Source: Ruegeria_C sp041537925
GTDB taxonomy: Bacteria > Pseudomonadota > Alphaproteobacteria > Rhodobacterales > Rhodobacteraceae
Assembly: GCF_041537925.1 (NCBI RefSeq)
Contig: NZ_JBGOSH010000015.1
Coordinates: forward strand, 1-64,000
Direction: 5' to 3'
DNA: 64,000 bases
Shown: positions 16,209 through 25,561 of the stretch, in pieces
Layout: each line of letters begins with the position of its first letter
How positions within the stretch are numbered: position 1 is the stretch's first letter
Notes under the pieces: generated by a model
The model's database searches: none
The model's input: the letters and a program-made list of their open reading frames with translations, nothing else
Told to the model about the DNA's origin: nothing
Made by a program: the position numbers and the translations under genes

Positions 16209-17216
16209 CTATTTCATCTCTGCGCGCGCGTTGCGCACATTCCAGACCAGGATTGGCATCACCAGGATCATGATCACGATGGCCGAGGCCGACCCCACGC
16301 CCCAGTCATTGGCGCGGAACAGCTTGTCGAACATGTAATTGGCGAGAACCTGCGTCTCCCATTGCCCGTTGGTCATGGCAAAAACGATGTCGAAGACCTT
16401 GAGCACGGTGATCGTGATCGTGGTCCAGACCACCAGAATGGTGTTCTTGATCTGCGGCACCTTGATCTTAAAGAAGATCTGGAACGGGTTGGCGCCATCG
16501 ACGATGGCCGCCTCGACCGTTTCTTCGGGGATGCCGCGCAGGGCGGCGGACAGGATCACCATGGCAAAGCCGGTCTGAATCCAGATCAGCACGATCATCA
16601 GGAAGAACGAGTTCCAGAACGGGGTGGTCAGCCAGGTCTGCGGTTCGGCCCCGCCCAGCGCCAAGTAGATGGCGTTCAGCACGCCGATCTGGTCCTGCTC
16701 GACGGGTCGCGTGTCATAAACCAGCTTCCAGATCACCGCCGCGCCGACAAACGAAATCGCCATCGGCATGAAGATCAATGATTTTGCCAGATTGCCCCAG
16801 CGAATCCGGTCGGTCAGCTGTGCGGCCAGCAGGCCAAAACCGGTGGACATTGCAGGCACCACGATCAGCCATAGCATGTTGTTCCGCATGGCCTCCCAGA
16901 ACTTCGGCTCCTGCATCATCTGCTGGTAGTTCTGCAGCCCAACCCATCTATAGCCACCGCCGGTTACCCGCTCGGTCAGCGATAGGCGCAGGGTTTCGAA
17001 AACCGGATAGGCGAGATAAATGCCAAGCGCGAATAAAGCAGGAAACAGAAACAGCCAGGGTCGGATCAAGTTTGCACGGTTGATGTTGCGCCCTGCGTTT
17101 GGTCCGCGTGGCGGGTAGAGAATCTTGTCGAGAAACTGGTTGGAGAGGTAGAAATAGCCGATACAACCGACCACTCCGATCACGATGGTCAAAAGACCCT
17201 GCAGCGCTGGGCTCAT
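16209..17216 (-). CDS. aglF: Alpha-glucoside ABC transporter permease AglF
   Basis: 335 residues, MalF-type sugar permease. An N-terminal helix (about 8-25) and loop are followed by five more helices; the EAA loop reads EAAIVDGANPFQIFFKI. It pairs with AglG to form the membrane channel and accepts substrate from AglE. The ATG lies 80 bp past the aglE stop on the same strand; the intervening stretch is GC-rich and could form a stem-loop that lowers permease expression relative to the binding protein. Confidence 0.92.
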   Translation of the reverse strand: MSPALQGLLTIVIGVVGCIGYFYLSNQFLDKILYPPRGPNAGRNINRANLIRPWLFLFPALFALGIYLAYPVFETLRLSLTERVTGGGYRWVGLQNYQQMMQEPKFWEAMRNNMLWLIVVPAMSTGFGLLAAQLTDRIRWGNLAKSLIFMPMAISFVGAAVIWKLVYDTRPVEQDQIGVLNAIYLALGGAEPQTWLTTPFWNSFFLMIVLIWIQTGFAMVILSAALRGIPEETVEAAIVDGANPFQIFFKIKVPQIKNTILVVWTTITITVLKVFDIVFAMTNGQWETQVLANYMFDKLFRANDWGVGSASAIVIMILVMPILVWNVRNARAEMK

Positions 17217-17295
17217 CTCTCATGCTCCGGGAAGAGGAAAGGGGTGGGGCAGCCCGGTTGATCCCGGATTGCCCCTGCTCATGAGTGAGTGGGGG

Positions 17296-18654
17296 TTATT
17301 GCAGCGCGTCCCAGGAGGACTGAATTTCGCTTGCCACATCCTGCGCGGATTTCCCGCCCGTATAGTCGACCATCCCGGTCCAGAACGTGCCTGCGCCCAC
17401 GGCCCCAGGCATGAGATCGGACCCGTCAAAGCGGAACGTGGTGGCACCCAGCAGAATGTCGCCCAAACCTCTCAGGGTATCATCTTTGTAAGCATCTGGG
17501 TTCACGCCCTTGTGCGGGGTCAGAAAGCCGGTCTGCGCCATCATGACCTCATGGGCGAGGGGTTGTTGGAGGAACTCCATGAATACCATCGTCGCATCAG
17601 ACGGGTTCGTGACCGCCATCAGAGTGCCACCACCCAGGACCGGTTTGCCCAGATCCATGTCGGCATAGGCCGGCAAATAGAAGAAATCGGTGTCCAAACC
17701 GAACTCGACACCCTCAGGGAAGAAGGCCGGTACAAACGACGCCTGACGATGCATGTAGCATTGAGGCGGAGACGAAAAGAGACCCTTAGGACTGTCGCGG
17801 AAGTCGGTCGATGCAACCGCGCCCGCACCGCCTGAAACCTTGGCATCGTCACGCACAAACCAACCGAATTCGTCGATTGCCGCAATGACGCGCGGATCGT
17901 CAAACGGGATTTCGTTCTTTGTCCACTGGTCATAAACTTCAGGCGGCTGCGTGCGCAGCATCATGTCCTCGACCCAGTCGGTAGCGGGCCAGCCTGTCGC
18001 TGCGCCGGAACCCAATCCGATGCACCATGGCGTCTCGCCATCCGCGACCATCTGTTCGGTCAGTTCTTTCAGTTCTTCCATCGAGGCCGGCACTTCGTAA
18101 CCCGCATCCTCGAAATTCTCGGGGTTGTACCAAACCAGCGACTTGACGTTGACGTTGTAAAAGAACCCGAACATCTGGTCGTTGCCGTCTGCGTCGGCAT
18201 ATGTTCCCAAATCGACCCAGGATTCGCCGGCTGCATAATTGTCAGCAACCCACTTGGCCATGTCTTCGCCCAGCGGTGCCAGCTGCCCCTTTGAAGCCAT
18301 GACCGCCGCCAGCCCGGGTTGCGGGTAGACTGCAACGTTCGGGGCCGATCCGGCCTCGGCATCGATAACGATCTGCTGCTCGAAACTGTCCGAGCCCGTG
18401 TAGATCACGTCAGCCCCGGTTGCCTGCTCGAAATAGGCCAGCATGTTGTTGAAATTGCCATCCTCTGGGGTCAGCCACGGCCCATATACGGTGACAGTTT
18501 GACCGGTCAGATCAGGTGCAGATTCAGCCCAGGCGTTGTAGCTGTCCCAGCTAAAGGGACCTTCGCCCGGCGGGTAGATCAGCTCACCTTCCGCCTGCGC
18601 CGCCCCGGCCATCAGGGCAAACGTTGCGGCACCTGCATATAGTGCGTGTTTCAT
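17296..18654 (-). CDS. aglE: Alpha-glucoside-binding periplasmic protein
   Basis: 452 residues with a signal peptide (about 1-21, cleavage after AQA), then a family 1 extracellular solute-binding fold. Aromatic residues are plentiful, as expected for a sugar site. The start at 18654 is set by GGAGGT 7 bases upstream; a Met 7 codons earlier lacks this. It is the first gene of aglEFGAK, and a perfect AAAGCGCTTT palindrome 45 bp upstream should bind the LacI-type regulator encoded divergently. Confidence 0.93.
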   Translation of the reverse strand: MKHALYAGAATFALMAGAAQAEGELIYPPGEGPFSWDSYNAWAESAPDLTGQTVTVYGPWLTPEDGNFNNMLAYFEQATGADVIYTGSDSFEQQIVIDAEAGSAPNVAVYPQPGLAAVMASKGQLAPLGEDMAKWVADNYAAGESWVDLGTYADADGNDQMFGFFYNVNVKSLVWYNPENFEDAGYEVPASMEELKELTEQMVADGETPWCIGLGSGAATGWPATDWVEDMMLRTQPPEVYDQWTKNEIPFDDPRVIAAIDEFGWFVRDDAKVSGGAGAVASTDFRDSPKGLFSSPPQCYMHRQASFVPAFFPEGVEFGLDTDFFYLPAYADMDLGKPVLGGGTLMAVTNPSDATMVFMEFLQQPLAHEVMMAQTGFLTPHKGVNPDAYKDDTLRGLGDILLGATTFRFDGSDLMPGAVGAGTFWTGMVDYTGGKSAQDVASEIQSSWDALQ

Positions 18655-18698
18655 AGCTTCACCTCCCGACTGCATTTGCGCTCAAACGACTCATCTCT

Positions 18699-18710
18699 CA
18701 AAGCGCTTTG
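18699..18710. promoter_or_regulatory. LacI-type operator upstream of aglE
   Basis: A perfect 12-bp palindrome CAAAGCGCTTTG lies 45 bp before the aglE start. Its AAAGCGCTTT core recurs just before aglR, and a central CG in such a palindrome is the hallmark of LacI/GalR-family binding sites. It is the likely site of repression of aglEFGAK. Confidence 0.8.
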
Positions 18711-18833
18711 GTAATTATTGTTTATCCGCTAACATTAGGGGTCCTGTCAATGATCTGTTTTCGGCACTTCGAAAATCTCATATTTTATGGAGGTTTTGGT
18801 CAGATTGGCGAAAAATGTTGACGAAAGACCGAT

Positions 18834-18863
18834 TTGCCCACAAAACATGTTCTAGGATATGTT
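18834..18863 (+). promoter_or_regulatory. Candidate aglR promoter
   Basis: TTGCCC (18834-18839) and TATGTT (18858-18863) with an 18-base spacer lie directly before the operator that precedes aglR. The match to the sigma-70 consensus is modest, so this is tentative. Confidence 0.3.
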
Positions 18864-18865
18864 TG

Positions 18866-18875
18866 AAAGCGCTTT
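18866..18875. promoter_or_regulatory. LacI-type operator upstream of aglR
   Basis: AAAGCGCTTT, identical to the core of the aglE operator, ends 9 bases before the aglR start codon. It would give autorepression of aglR and the downstream GH1 gene. Confidence 0.75.
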
Positions 18876-18884
18876 GAATCCGAT

Positions 18885-19919
18885 ATGAACCTGAAAGCCC
18901 TCGCCAAAAAACTGCAACTGTCGCAGACCACCGTCAGCCGTGCGTTGAACGGCTACCCCGAAGTGAGCGAGGCAACACGACGGCGTGTGGAAGAAGCCGC
19001 GCGCGAACATAACTATCGCCCCAACAGCCGCGCCAAGGGGCTGGCAACCGGGCGGGCGATGGTGATCGGCCATGTGATCCCGGCCTCGACCCAGCACGAG
19101 ATGGTCAATCCGGTATTTGGTGATTTTGTCGCCGGCGCCTCGCGCGCCTATGCAACCTTCGGCTATGACATGATGTTCACCCGCGTCGATGACGGGGATG
19201 AGGAGCAGGTCTATCACGCGCTGGTCGCGAAGGGTTCGGTCGACGGGGTCATCCTGCAGGGTCCCCGGGTGAACGACGCGCGTATCCCGCTGCTCAACCG
19301 CATTGGATTACCCTTTATCGTGCACGGCCGCTCTTCGGGGATCGAGGAAAGCTATGACTGGGTGGATGTGAACAACAAACGTTCGTTCCAGCGGGCGACG
19401 AAATTTCTGATTGATCTGGGGCATCGCCGAATTGCACTGATCAACGGGCTGGAGCAGATGGATTTCGCGCACCGCCGCCGCGAAGGCTATGTCGAAGCGT
19501 TGAAGTCGGCTGGAATAGAGCCTAATCCTGCCCTGATGCGCAGCGCCGAGATGACCGAGGTCTACGGCCACCATGAGACCCGCGCGATGCTGAAGATGGA
19601 GGATCCGCCCACCGCGATCCTCGCCGCGTCGATGATCTCGGCCATCGGCGTGCGCCGGGCCATCGACGAGGCGGGGCTGACGCTTGCGCGCGACGTGTCG
19701 GTCATTACCCATGACGATGATCTCTCCTATCTGCGCAACGGCTCGGACGTTCCGATCTTCACCGCCACTCGATCTTCGGTGCAGCACGCTGGTGAGATCC
19801 TGTCTCGCATGCTGATCGAAAAGATCGAGCAACCCGATGCGCCCAACCAGAACCACATGTTGGAGGCTGAGCTGGTGGTTGGCCGCTCGACAGGACCAGC
19901 ACCGGAGACGAGACGATGA
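18885..19919 (+). CDS. aglR: LacI-family repressor of the alpha-glucoside operon
   Basis: 344 residues. The N-terminal helix-turn-helix (about 3-24, KLQLSQTTVSRALNGYPEVS) and hinge (NYRPNSRAKGLATG) are typical of LacI/GalR regulators. A periplasmic-binding-like sensor domain runs from about 60 to the end. It is divergent from aglE with 230 bp between them and two AAAGCGCTTT operators, one before each gene. By family logic it represses in the absence of alpha-glucoside and releases on binding it. Its stop overlaps the start of the GH1 gene (ATGA). Confidence 0.92.
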   Translation: MNLKALAKKLQLSQTTVSRALNGYPEVSEATRRRVEEAAREHNYRPNSRAKGLATGRAMVIGHVIPASTQHEMVNPVFGDFVAGASRAYATFGYDMMFTRVDDGDEEQVYHALVAKGSVDGVILQGPRVNDARIPLLNRIGLPFIVHGRSSGIEESYDWVDVNNKRSFQRATKFLIDLGHRRIALINGLEQMDFAHRRREGYVEALKSAGIEPNPALMRSAEMTEVYGHHETRAMLKMEDPPTAILAASMISAIGVRRAIDEAGLTLARDVSVITHDDDLSYLRNGSDVPIFTATRSSVQHAGEILSRMLIEKIEQPDAPNQNHMLEAELVVGRSTGPAPETRR

Positions 19920-21238
19920 TGCGCCACTCACGGCAGGACTTTCCACTTGGCTTTACATTTGGCACAGCCACCTCAGCCTATCAGATCGAAGGTCACGCGT
20001 TGGGCGGTGCCGGGCAGACCCACTGGGACAGCTTCGCCGCTACACCGGGCAACGTGGTGCGCGCGGAAAACGGCGCGCGGGCCTGCGAGCATTTTCTGCG
20101 CTACGAAGAAGACCTTGATCTGGTAGCGGCGGCAGGGTTTGACGCCTACCGCTTTTCCACCAGCTGGGCGCGGGTACTGCCCGAAGGGCGAGGTGCGGTG
20201 AACGTCGAGGGGCTGGATTTCTATGATCGTCTGGTCGACGCGATGCTGGCCCGTGGGATCAAGCCGCTTGCGACGCTCTATCACTGGGAGCTTCCCTCAC
20301 CGCTGGCGGATCTGGGTGGATGGCGCAATCGTGACATCGCTGGTTGGTTCGCCGATTTCGCCGAGATCATCATGGGCCGGATCGGCGATCGGGTGCACTC
20401 GGTCGCACCGATCAATGAGCCGTGGTGCGTAGGCTGGTTGAGCCATTTCCTTGGCCATCATGCACCCGGCCTGCGCGACATTCGCGCCACCGCCCGCGCC
20501 ATGCATCACGTGATGCTGGCGCATGGCAGCGCCATTCAGGCAATGCGTGCGCTGGGCATGGACAACCTTGGTGCGGTATTCAATCTGGAATGGGCCGAAC
20601 CCTCCAATGCCTCGCCCGAGGCGCGGCGCGCGGCCGATCTATATGACGGCTATTACAACCGCTTTTTCCTGAGTGGGGTGTTCAAAAAGTGCTACCCTGA
20701 GCATGTGCTCGCCGGGCTGGGGTCGCATATGCCCGAGAACTGGCAAGACGATTTCGACATCATCGGTACGCCGGTCGACTGGTGTGGCATCAACTATTAC
20801 ACTCGCAAGCTCATCGCGCCCGATGACGGGCCCTGGCCGCACCATCACGAGGTGCCGGGCCCGCTGCCCAAAACACAGATGGGGTGGGAAATCTATCCGC
20901 AGGGCCTGTATGATTTCCTCAGGCGCACGGCGCAGGACTACACCGGCAACCTGCCGATCTTTGTGACCGAAAACGGCATGGCCAATGATGACAGCCTCAA
21001 AGATGGCGCAGTGCCGGATCAGATGCGGATCGACTATCTGAACGAACATCTGAATGCGGTCAAAGCCGCCATCGCGGATGGCGTTCCGGTCGCGGGCTAT
21101 ATGGTCTGGTCATTGCTGGACAATTACGAATGGGCGTTGGGATATGAAAAACGTTTCGGTCTGGTGCATGTGGATTTCGAGAGCTTGACGCGCACGCCCA
21201 AGGCTTCTTACCACGCGTTGGCGGCGATGCTGCGCTAG
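19916..21238 (+). CDS. Beta-glucosidase-type glycosidase, family GH1
   Basis: 440 residues, the expected length for bacterial GH1. The N-terminal FTFGTATSAYQIEG motif, the acid/base Glu in PINEPW (about residue 167) and the nucleophile Glu in FVTENGM (about 350) are all present, so it should be active. It has no signal peptide and works on imported glycosides. It is translationally coupled to aglR by a four-base overlap, so it is probably induced with the agl genes. Substrate range (beta-glucosides or beta-galactosides) cannot be told from sequence. Confidence 0.93.
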   Translation: MMRHSRQDFPLGFTFGTATSAYQIEGHALGGAGQTHWDSFAATPGNVVRAENGARACEHFLRYEEDLDLVAAAGFDAYRFSTSWARVLPEGRGAVNVEGLDFYDRLVDAMLARGIKPLATLYHWELPSPLADLGGWRNRDIAGWFADFAEIIMGRIGDRVHSVAPINEPWCVGWLSHFLGHHAPGLRDIRATARAMHHVMLAHGSAIQAMRALGMDNLGAVFNLEWAEPSNASPEARRAADLYDGYYNRFFLSGVFKKCYPEHVLAGLGSHMPENWQDDFDIIGTPVDWCGINYYTRKLIAPDDGPWPHHHEVPGPLPKTQMGWEIYPQGLYDFLRRTAQDYTGNLPIFVTENGMANDDSLKDGAVPDQMRIDYLNEHLNAVKAAIADGVPVAGYMVWSLLDNYEWALGYEKRFGLVHVDFESLTRTPKASYHALAAMLR

Positions 21239-21339
21239 GCCGCGCGGCACACGTCCTTGCGAGCGGTGTGTAACACCTCTTTGCTTTGCGCCGATGCGCC
21301 CCATTTGTTAGTCAAACCTGACACGACATCGGGGGTACC

Positions 21340-21789
21340 ATGAGTCGATTTTTCAAAGACCCGGACGCGATTGCCGCGCTTTCGCCCGAGGAATTCCACG
21401 TCACCCAACGCAGTGGCACCGAACGCCCCGGAACCGGCAAACACCTTAGCAACAAGGAGCCGGGTATCTATGTCTGCATCGTATCGGGCGAGCCGCTGTT
21501 TGCCTCGGCGCACAAGTACGAATCCGGCTGCGGCTGGCCCAGCTTTACCAAACCCATCGAACCCGCCCATGTGCAGGAGTTGGAAGACAAGACGCTGGGC
21601 ATGATCCGCACCGAAGTGCGCTCGACCCATGGCGACAGCCATCTGGGCCATGTCTTTCCGGACGGGCCGCGCGAACATGGCGGGCTGCGCTACTGCATCA
21701 ACTCGGCCTCGCTGCGCTTCATCCATCGCGATGAGATGGAGGCGGAAGGCTATGGGGATTACCTGGACCAAGTGGAGGATATCGCATGA
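21340..21789 (+). CDS. msrB: Peptide-methionine (R)-S-oxide reductase
   Basis: 149 residues. It repairs R-methionine sulfoxide in proteins. The conserved GCGWPSF and RYCINSASLRF motifs are present; the catalytic Cys is in RYCINS, and the resolving position is in the earlier half. The usual zinc CxxC pairs are not obvious, suggesting the zinc-free subclass. Cytoplasmic, no signal peptide. It overlaps msrA by four bases, giving coupled synthesis of both stereospecific reductases. Confidence 0.93.
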   Translation: MSRFFKDPDAIAALSPEEFHVTQRSGTERPGTGKHLSNKEPGIYVCIVSGEPLFASAHKYESGCGWPSFTKPIEPAHVQELEDKTLGMIRTEVRSTHGDSHLGHVFPDGPREHGGLRYCINSASLRFIHRDEMEAEGYGDYLDQVEDIA

Positions 21790-22298
21790 GGACCGAACGT
21801 GCCGTTCTGGCAGGCGGATGTTTCTGGGGAATGCAGGACCTGATCCGCAAGCTACCCGGAGTATCCAAGACACGCGTCGGATATACCGGTGGGGATGTGC
21901 CCAACGCCACTTACCGCAATCACGGCACCCATGCCGAGGGGATCGAGATCGTCTTTGATCCCGCGGTGATCAGCTATCGCGATCTGCTGGCCTTCTTTTT
22001 TCAGATCCACGACCCCACAACGCCAAACCGGCAGGGCAACGATATCGGCCTCAGCTATCGCTCGGCGATTTTTTACGAGGACGAGGCGCAGAAGCAGACG
22101 GCGATCGATACCATCGCTGACGTGAACGCCTCGGGTCTCTGGCCCGGTGTGGTGGTGACTGACGTGGAGCACGTTGGTGAATTCTGGGACGCCGAGCCAG
22201 AACATCAGGACTATCTGGAACGTGTCCCCAACGGCTATACCTGCCACTTCCCACGCCCCGGCTGGGTGTTGCCGAAACGCGTGGATGCCGCTGAATAG
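21786..22298 (+). CDS. msrA: Peptide-methionine (S)-S-oxide reductase
   Basis: 170 residues with the catalytic motif GGCFWGMQD near the N-terminus (Cys at about residue 12). It reduces S-methionine sulfoxide. The downstream SGYTGG-type block appears as VGYTGGDV, and HDPTTPNRQGND matches the conserved histidine-containing loop. Start ATG overlaps the msrB stop (ATGA). It converges on the hydantoinase-like gene with 8 bp between the stops. Confidence 0.93.
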   Translation: MRTERAVLAGGCFWGMQDLIRKLPGVSKTRVGYTGGDVPNATYRNHGTHAEGIEIVFDPAVISYRDLLAFFFQIHDPTTPNRQGNDIGLSYRSAIFYEDEAQKQTAIDTIADVNASGLWPGVVVTDVEHVGEFWDAEPEHQDYLERVPNGYTCHFPRPGWVLPKRVDAAE

Positions 22299-22306
22299 AC
22301 TCTATT

Positions 22307-24310
22307 TCAGCCTGAGGCCACGCGCGGTCGCCCGCTGGCCTCGACTGTCAGGGTTGCCTCGACAAACACATCGCGGGCCTCAACGCGGGCGGTGCGGACA
22401 TCGCGCGCAACCAGCAGGCGGATATCCTCGGCCCCTGCCGCGCGCGCTTCAGCCTCGGCGATGTCCCGCAGCTTGTCCTCAAGCATCGACATGGCCGCAT
22501 CAGGATCGCCGAAATCACGCGGCCCGCTGTCCAGATGTACCCGGTATTTGCCCTCTGACGGCGAGGTGACGACGCCGCTGCGGCGAAAAGTTACGCGACC
22601 CACCACCGCGCCGATTGCATTCGCGACACCCGCATATTCCGGCAGCACCATCCGGCAGCGCAGGCGCTTGCCGACTGCCGGATAGTAGGTCGGAGCCGAG
22701 GCGCCCAACCCGATCACATCCACGTTCAGCGCCGCATCAAGCGCAAGCAGCCCGCGATGCGCCAACAGCCCTTTGCGGGTCAGGACATGGCGCGCCAATG
22801 TGCTGGCTGGGATGCCAAATTCCGATTCTTCTTCGGCAAAGGCGGCTTCCAGCAAGGTTTCCACCGTCTGTTCGGTCAACTGATCGACGATCATCCGGGC
22901 CAGATCATGGGGAGTTTCTGCCAGCCGGTTGCCCGAGCCAACCCGCTTGCGCGCAAACAGCGTCAGCGCCTTTTCAGCCGCTTCTTTGTCCCAGGAAGAC
23001 AGTGTGCCAAGAACATGACAGGCATCCGAGGGCGTCACGCCGCAAACCTGCACCACCCCGCGATCCACCAATCTGTTAAGCGCCGCATGATCCATCCGCG
23101 TCCGCAACAGCGCACCCAGCGGATGCACCACATTGCCGATCCGGTCCAGCAACGCCTGTTCTCGCGCGCCGAGTCCATCGGTATCCAAACCCGGCACGGC
23201 GCGGACAAAGCGGGCGTCATGTTCGCCCGGTGTGGTGGCCCGTAGCTGAACCTCAAGGCTGTCATGCACCAGTTTAGGGGCTTCGCGCGCGATGAGCGCA
23301 ATCGGCAGCACCCGGCGCGGGCCAAGCTGGACGCCTCCGCGCAACCCTTCTGCCTGCACGTGTACCTGGCTGTCACCGCCCAGCCCGCTGGTGCGCATCG
23401 CAACCGCCTCGACCATGGTGCGGAACCCTCCCACCCGCGCGCCTGCCGGGTCGATGGCGGGCTTGCCGTCGCGGATCAGGGCGACATCCGTGGTCGTGCC
23501 GCCAATATCCGAGACCAGCGCATCCTGCGCGCCGGTCAGCCAGCGCGCGCCGACGATCGAGGCTGCCGGCCCGCTGAGAATGGTCTCGATCGGTCGCGCC
23601 CGCGCCTGTTCGGCCGACATCAGCGCGCCGTCGCCGCGCACCACCATCATCGGCGCGGTGATGCCCAACTCGCCCAGCACATCCTGCGCCCGTCCGATCA
23701 AACGGTCGATCATGCCGATCAGTCGCGCATTCAACACCGCGGTCACCGCCCGTTTCGGCCCGTTCAGCTTGGCCGATAGCTGGTGCGAGCAGGTCACCGG
23801 CGCGCCGGTGCGTTCGCGTATGATGCGCGCCGCTTCCAACTCATGCGCCGGATTGCGGGTGGCGAACTGCGCCGCGACCGCATAGCCGGATACACCGTTT
23901 TCAGTCTCTAAAAAGGCAAAAAGCGCATCCTTGTCGAAGGCTGTGGCCTCATTGCCCGCATGGCTGTGCCCGCCCGCAACCACCAGCGCCGGATCGCCCT
24001 TCAGGGCGTCACGCAAACCATGCCGATCCAGATCGCTTTCGCGGAACCCGATATAGATCAAGGCGACCCGCCCACCTTGGCCTTCGACCAGCGCGTTGGT
24101 GGCAAGAGTGGTCGACAGCGACGCCATCGATATCTGATCCGCGCCGACACCGGCACTGTCCAGCACCGCGCGCACGGCTTCGCCGACGCCAATGGCCAGA
24201 TCGGACCGCGTGGTCAGCGCCTTGGCGCTTGCCACCACCTCGGTCTCGTCCCGTACCAGCACTGCGTCGGTATAGGTACCACCCGTATCCACCCCCAAAG
24301 CTAGGGTCAT
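22307..24310 (-). CDS. Hydantoinase/5-oxoprolinase family protein (HyuA type)
   Basis: 667 residues with Hydant_A_N (about 1-175) and Hydantoinase_A (about 190-480) domains. The actin-like ATPase phosphate-1 motif is GVDTGGTYTDAV at the N-terminus, and a second phosphate site is SDIGGTTTDV (about 265-274). Enzymes of this family hydrolyse cyclic amides with ATP, usually together with a HyuB partner. No HyuB gene is adjacent, so substrate is open. The start at 24310 is supported by GGGAGG 7 bases upstream. Probably monocistronic. Confidence 0.8.
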   Translation of the reverse strand: MTLALGVDTGGTYTDAVLVRDETEVVASAKALTTRSDLAIGVGEAVRAVLDSAGVGADQISMASLSTTLATNALVEGQGGRVALIYIGFRESDLDRHGLRDALKGDPALVVAGGHSHAGNEATAFDKDALFAFLETENGVSGYAVAAQFATRNPAHELEAARIIRERTGAPVTCSHQLSAKLNGPKRAVTAVLNARLIGMIDRLIGRAQDVLGELGITAPMMVVRGDGALMSAEQARARPIETILSGPAASIVGARWLTGAQDALVSDIGGTTTDVALIRDGKPAIDPAGARVGGFRTMVEAVAMRTSGLGGDSQVHVQAEGLRGGVQLGPRRVLPIALIAREAPKLVHDSLEVQLRATTPGEHDARFVRAVPGLDTDGLGAREQALLDRIGNVVHPLGALLRTRMDHAALNRLVDRGVVQVCGVTPSDACHVLGTLSSWDKEAAEKALTLFARKRVGSGNRLAETPHDLARMIVDQLTEQTVETLLEAAFAEEESEFGIPASTLARHVLTRKGLLAHRGLLALDAALNVDVIGLGASAPTYYPAVGKRLRCRMVLPEYAGVANAIGAVVGRVTFRRSGVVTSPSEGKYRVHLDSGPRDFGDPDAAMSMLEDKLRDIAEAEARAAGAEDIRLLVARDVRTARVEARDVFVEATLTVEASGRPRVASG

Positions 24311-24381
24311 GCTTGCCTCCCGCATCCTGCGACCCGAGAGGTAGAGCGCGAGAACCCAAACATCCAGCCTGTTTGCGTCAT

Positions 24382-25419
24382 CTATGGCAAGCGCCCGACA
24401 GCCCAGGACGCCGCGTCTGACACCGCCGGGTCCGGATCGTTCAACAGGGCCAGCGCCACCGGCTTCAACGCGGCGTTATCCGAATTGCCGATGGCGTAAA
24501 GTACGTTGCGCACAAACCGGTCGCGCCCAATCCGCTTGATCGGCGAGCCCGAGAACTTCGCGCGAAATCCGGCATCATCCAGCGCCGCAAGCTCCGCCAG
24601 ATCGGGGGCGAGCAGATCGTCGCGCGCGGCATAGCGCAGATCGCTGGCGGTTACCGCGAATTTGTTCCAGGGGCAGGCGGCAAGGCAGTCGTCGCAGCCA
24701 TAGATCCGGTTGCCCAACTTGCTGCGCAAGTCCACATCGACCGGGCCTTTGTGCTCGATCGTCAGGTAAGAAATACAGCGCCGGGCATCCAACTGGTAGG
24801 GCGCTGGAAACGCGTCCGTCGGGCAGGCGTCCAGACAAGCGCGGCACGACCCGCACCGATCCGGCTCGGCTGGATCAGTGGGCAGGTCAAGCGTGGTAAA
24901 AACAGAGCCTAAAAAGGCCCAATTCCCCCAATCGCGACTGACAAGATTGGTGTGCTTGCCCTGCCAGCCCAGCCCGGCGGCCTGCCCCAAGGATTTCTCC
25001 GGCACCGGCGCTGTATCGACAAACACCTTCACCTCGCCACCGGCTTCACCAATCAGCCACCTCGCCAGCCGCTTGAGCCGTTTCTTGACCAGATCGTGGT
25101 AGTCCTTGTTCTGCGCATAGACCGAGATCGCGCCTTTGTCTCGCTGCTCTAGAATATCGCGCGGATCGTGATCCGGGGCATAACTTTCGGCCAGCATGAT
25201 CACGGTTTTCGCCTCGGGCCACAAAGCTTGCGGATCGCCGCGCCAATGCGTTCGCTCGGCCATCCAGCCCATTTGCCCGTGATACCCGGCCTCGACAAAC
25301 TGCGCCAATCGCCCCGGCACTTCGGGCACATCCCATGGCCGGCAAAGGCGGCAGGAGACGAACCCCTCGGTCCGGGCCTGTTGCACCAGTCTTGCCTTTA
25401 ACCCAGGTCCGATTTTCAT
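24382..25419 (-). CDS. queG: Epoxyqueuosine reductase
   Basis: 345 residues. QueG reduces epoxyqueuosine to queuosine in tRNA, using cobalamin and two 4Fe-4S clusters. The two cluster motifs are visible: CGSCRACLDACPTDAF (about 190-205) and GCDDCLAACPW (about 237-247). A DUF1730 domain occupies the first 130 residues, and a HEAT-like C-terminus is present. The gene is followed on the same strand by the hydantoinase-like gene after 71 bp and preceded by 142 bp of noncoding DNA. Confidence 0.93.
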   Translation of the reverse strand: MKIGPGLKARLVQQARTEGFVSCRLCRPWDVPEVPGRLAQFVEAGYHGQMGWMAERTHWRGDPQALWPEAKTVIMLAESYAPDHDPRDILEQRDKGAISVYAQNKDYHDLVKKRLKRLARWLIGEAGGEVKVFVDTAPVPEKSLGQAAGLGWQGKHTNLVSRDWGNWAFLGSVFTTLDLPTDPAEPDRCGSCRACLDACPTDAFPAPYQLDARRCISYLTIEHKGPVDVDLRSKLGNRIYGCDDCLAACPWNKFAVTASDLRYAARDDLLAPDLAELAALDDAGFRAKFSGSPIKRIGRDRFVRNVLYAIGNSDNAALKPVALALLNDPDPAVSDAASWAVGRLP

Positions 25420-25561
25420 CTGGCTAAAATATCTACCGCGTTGCCTTGGTCAACACCTGTTCCCGAGGCCAGCGCGCGCGAAGTGGAACCCCCTCGGTTT
25501 CGTGGCCGACTACGCGCTATATCTCTCTGGCCGTTCGAGGGCCTCTTCTCCTTGGACGCGG

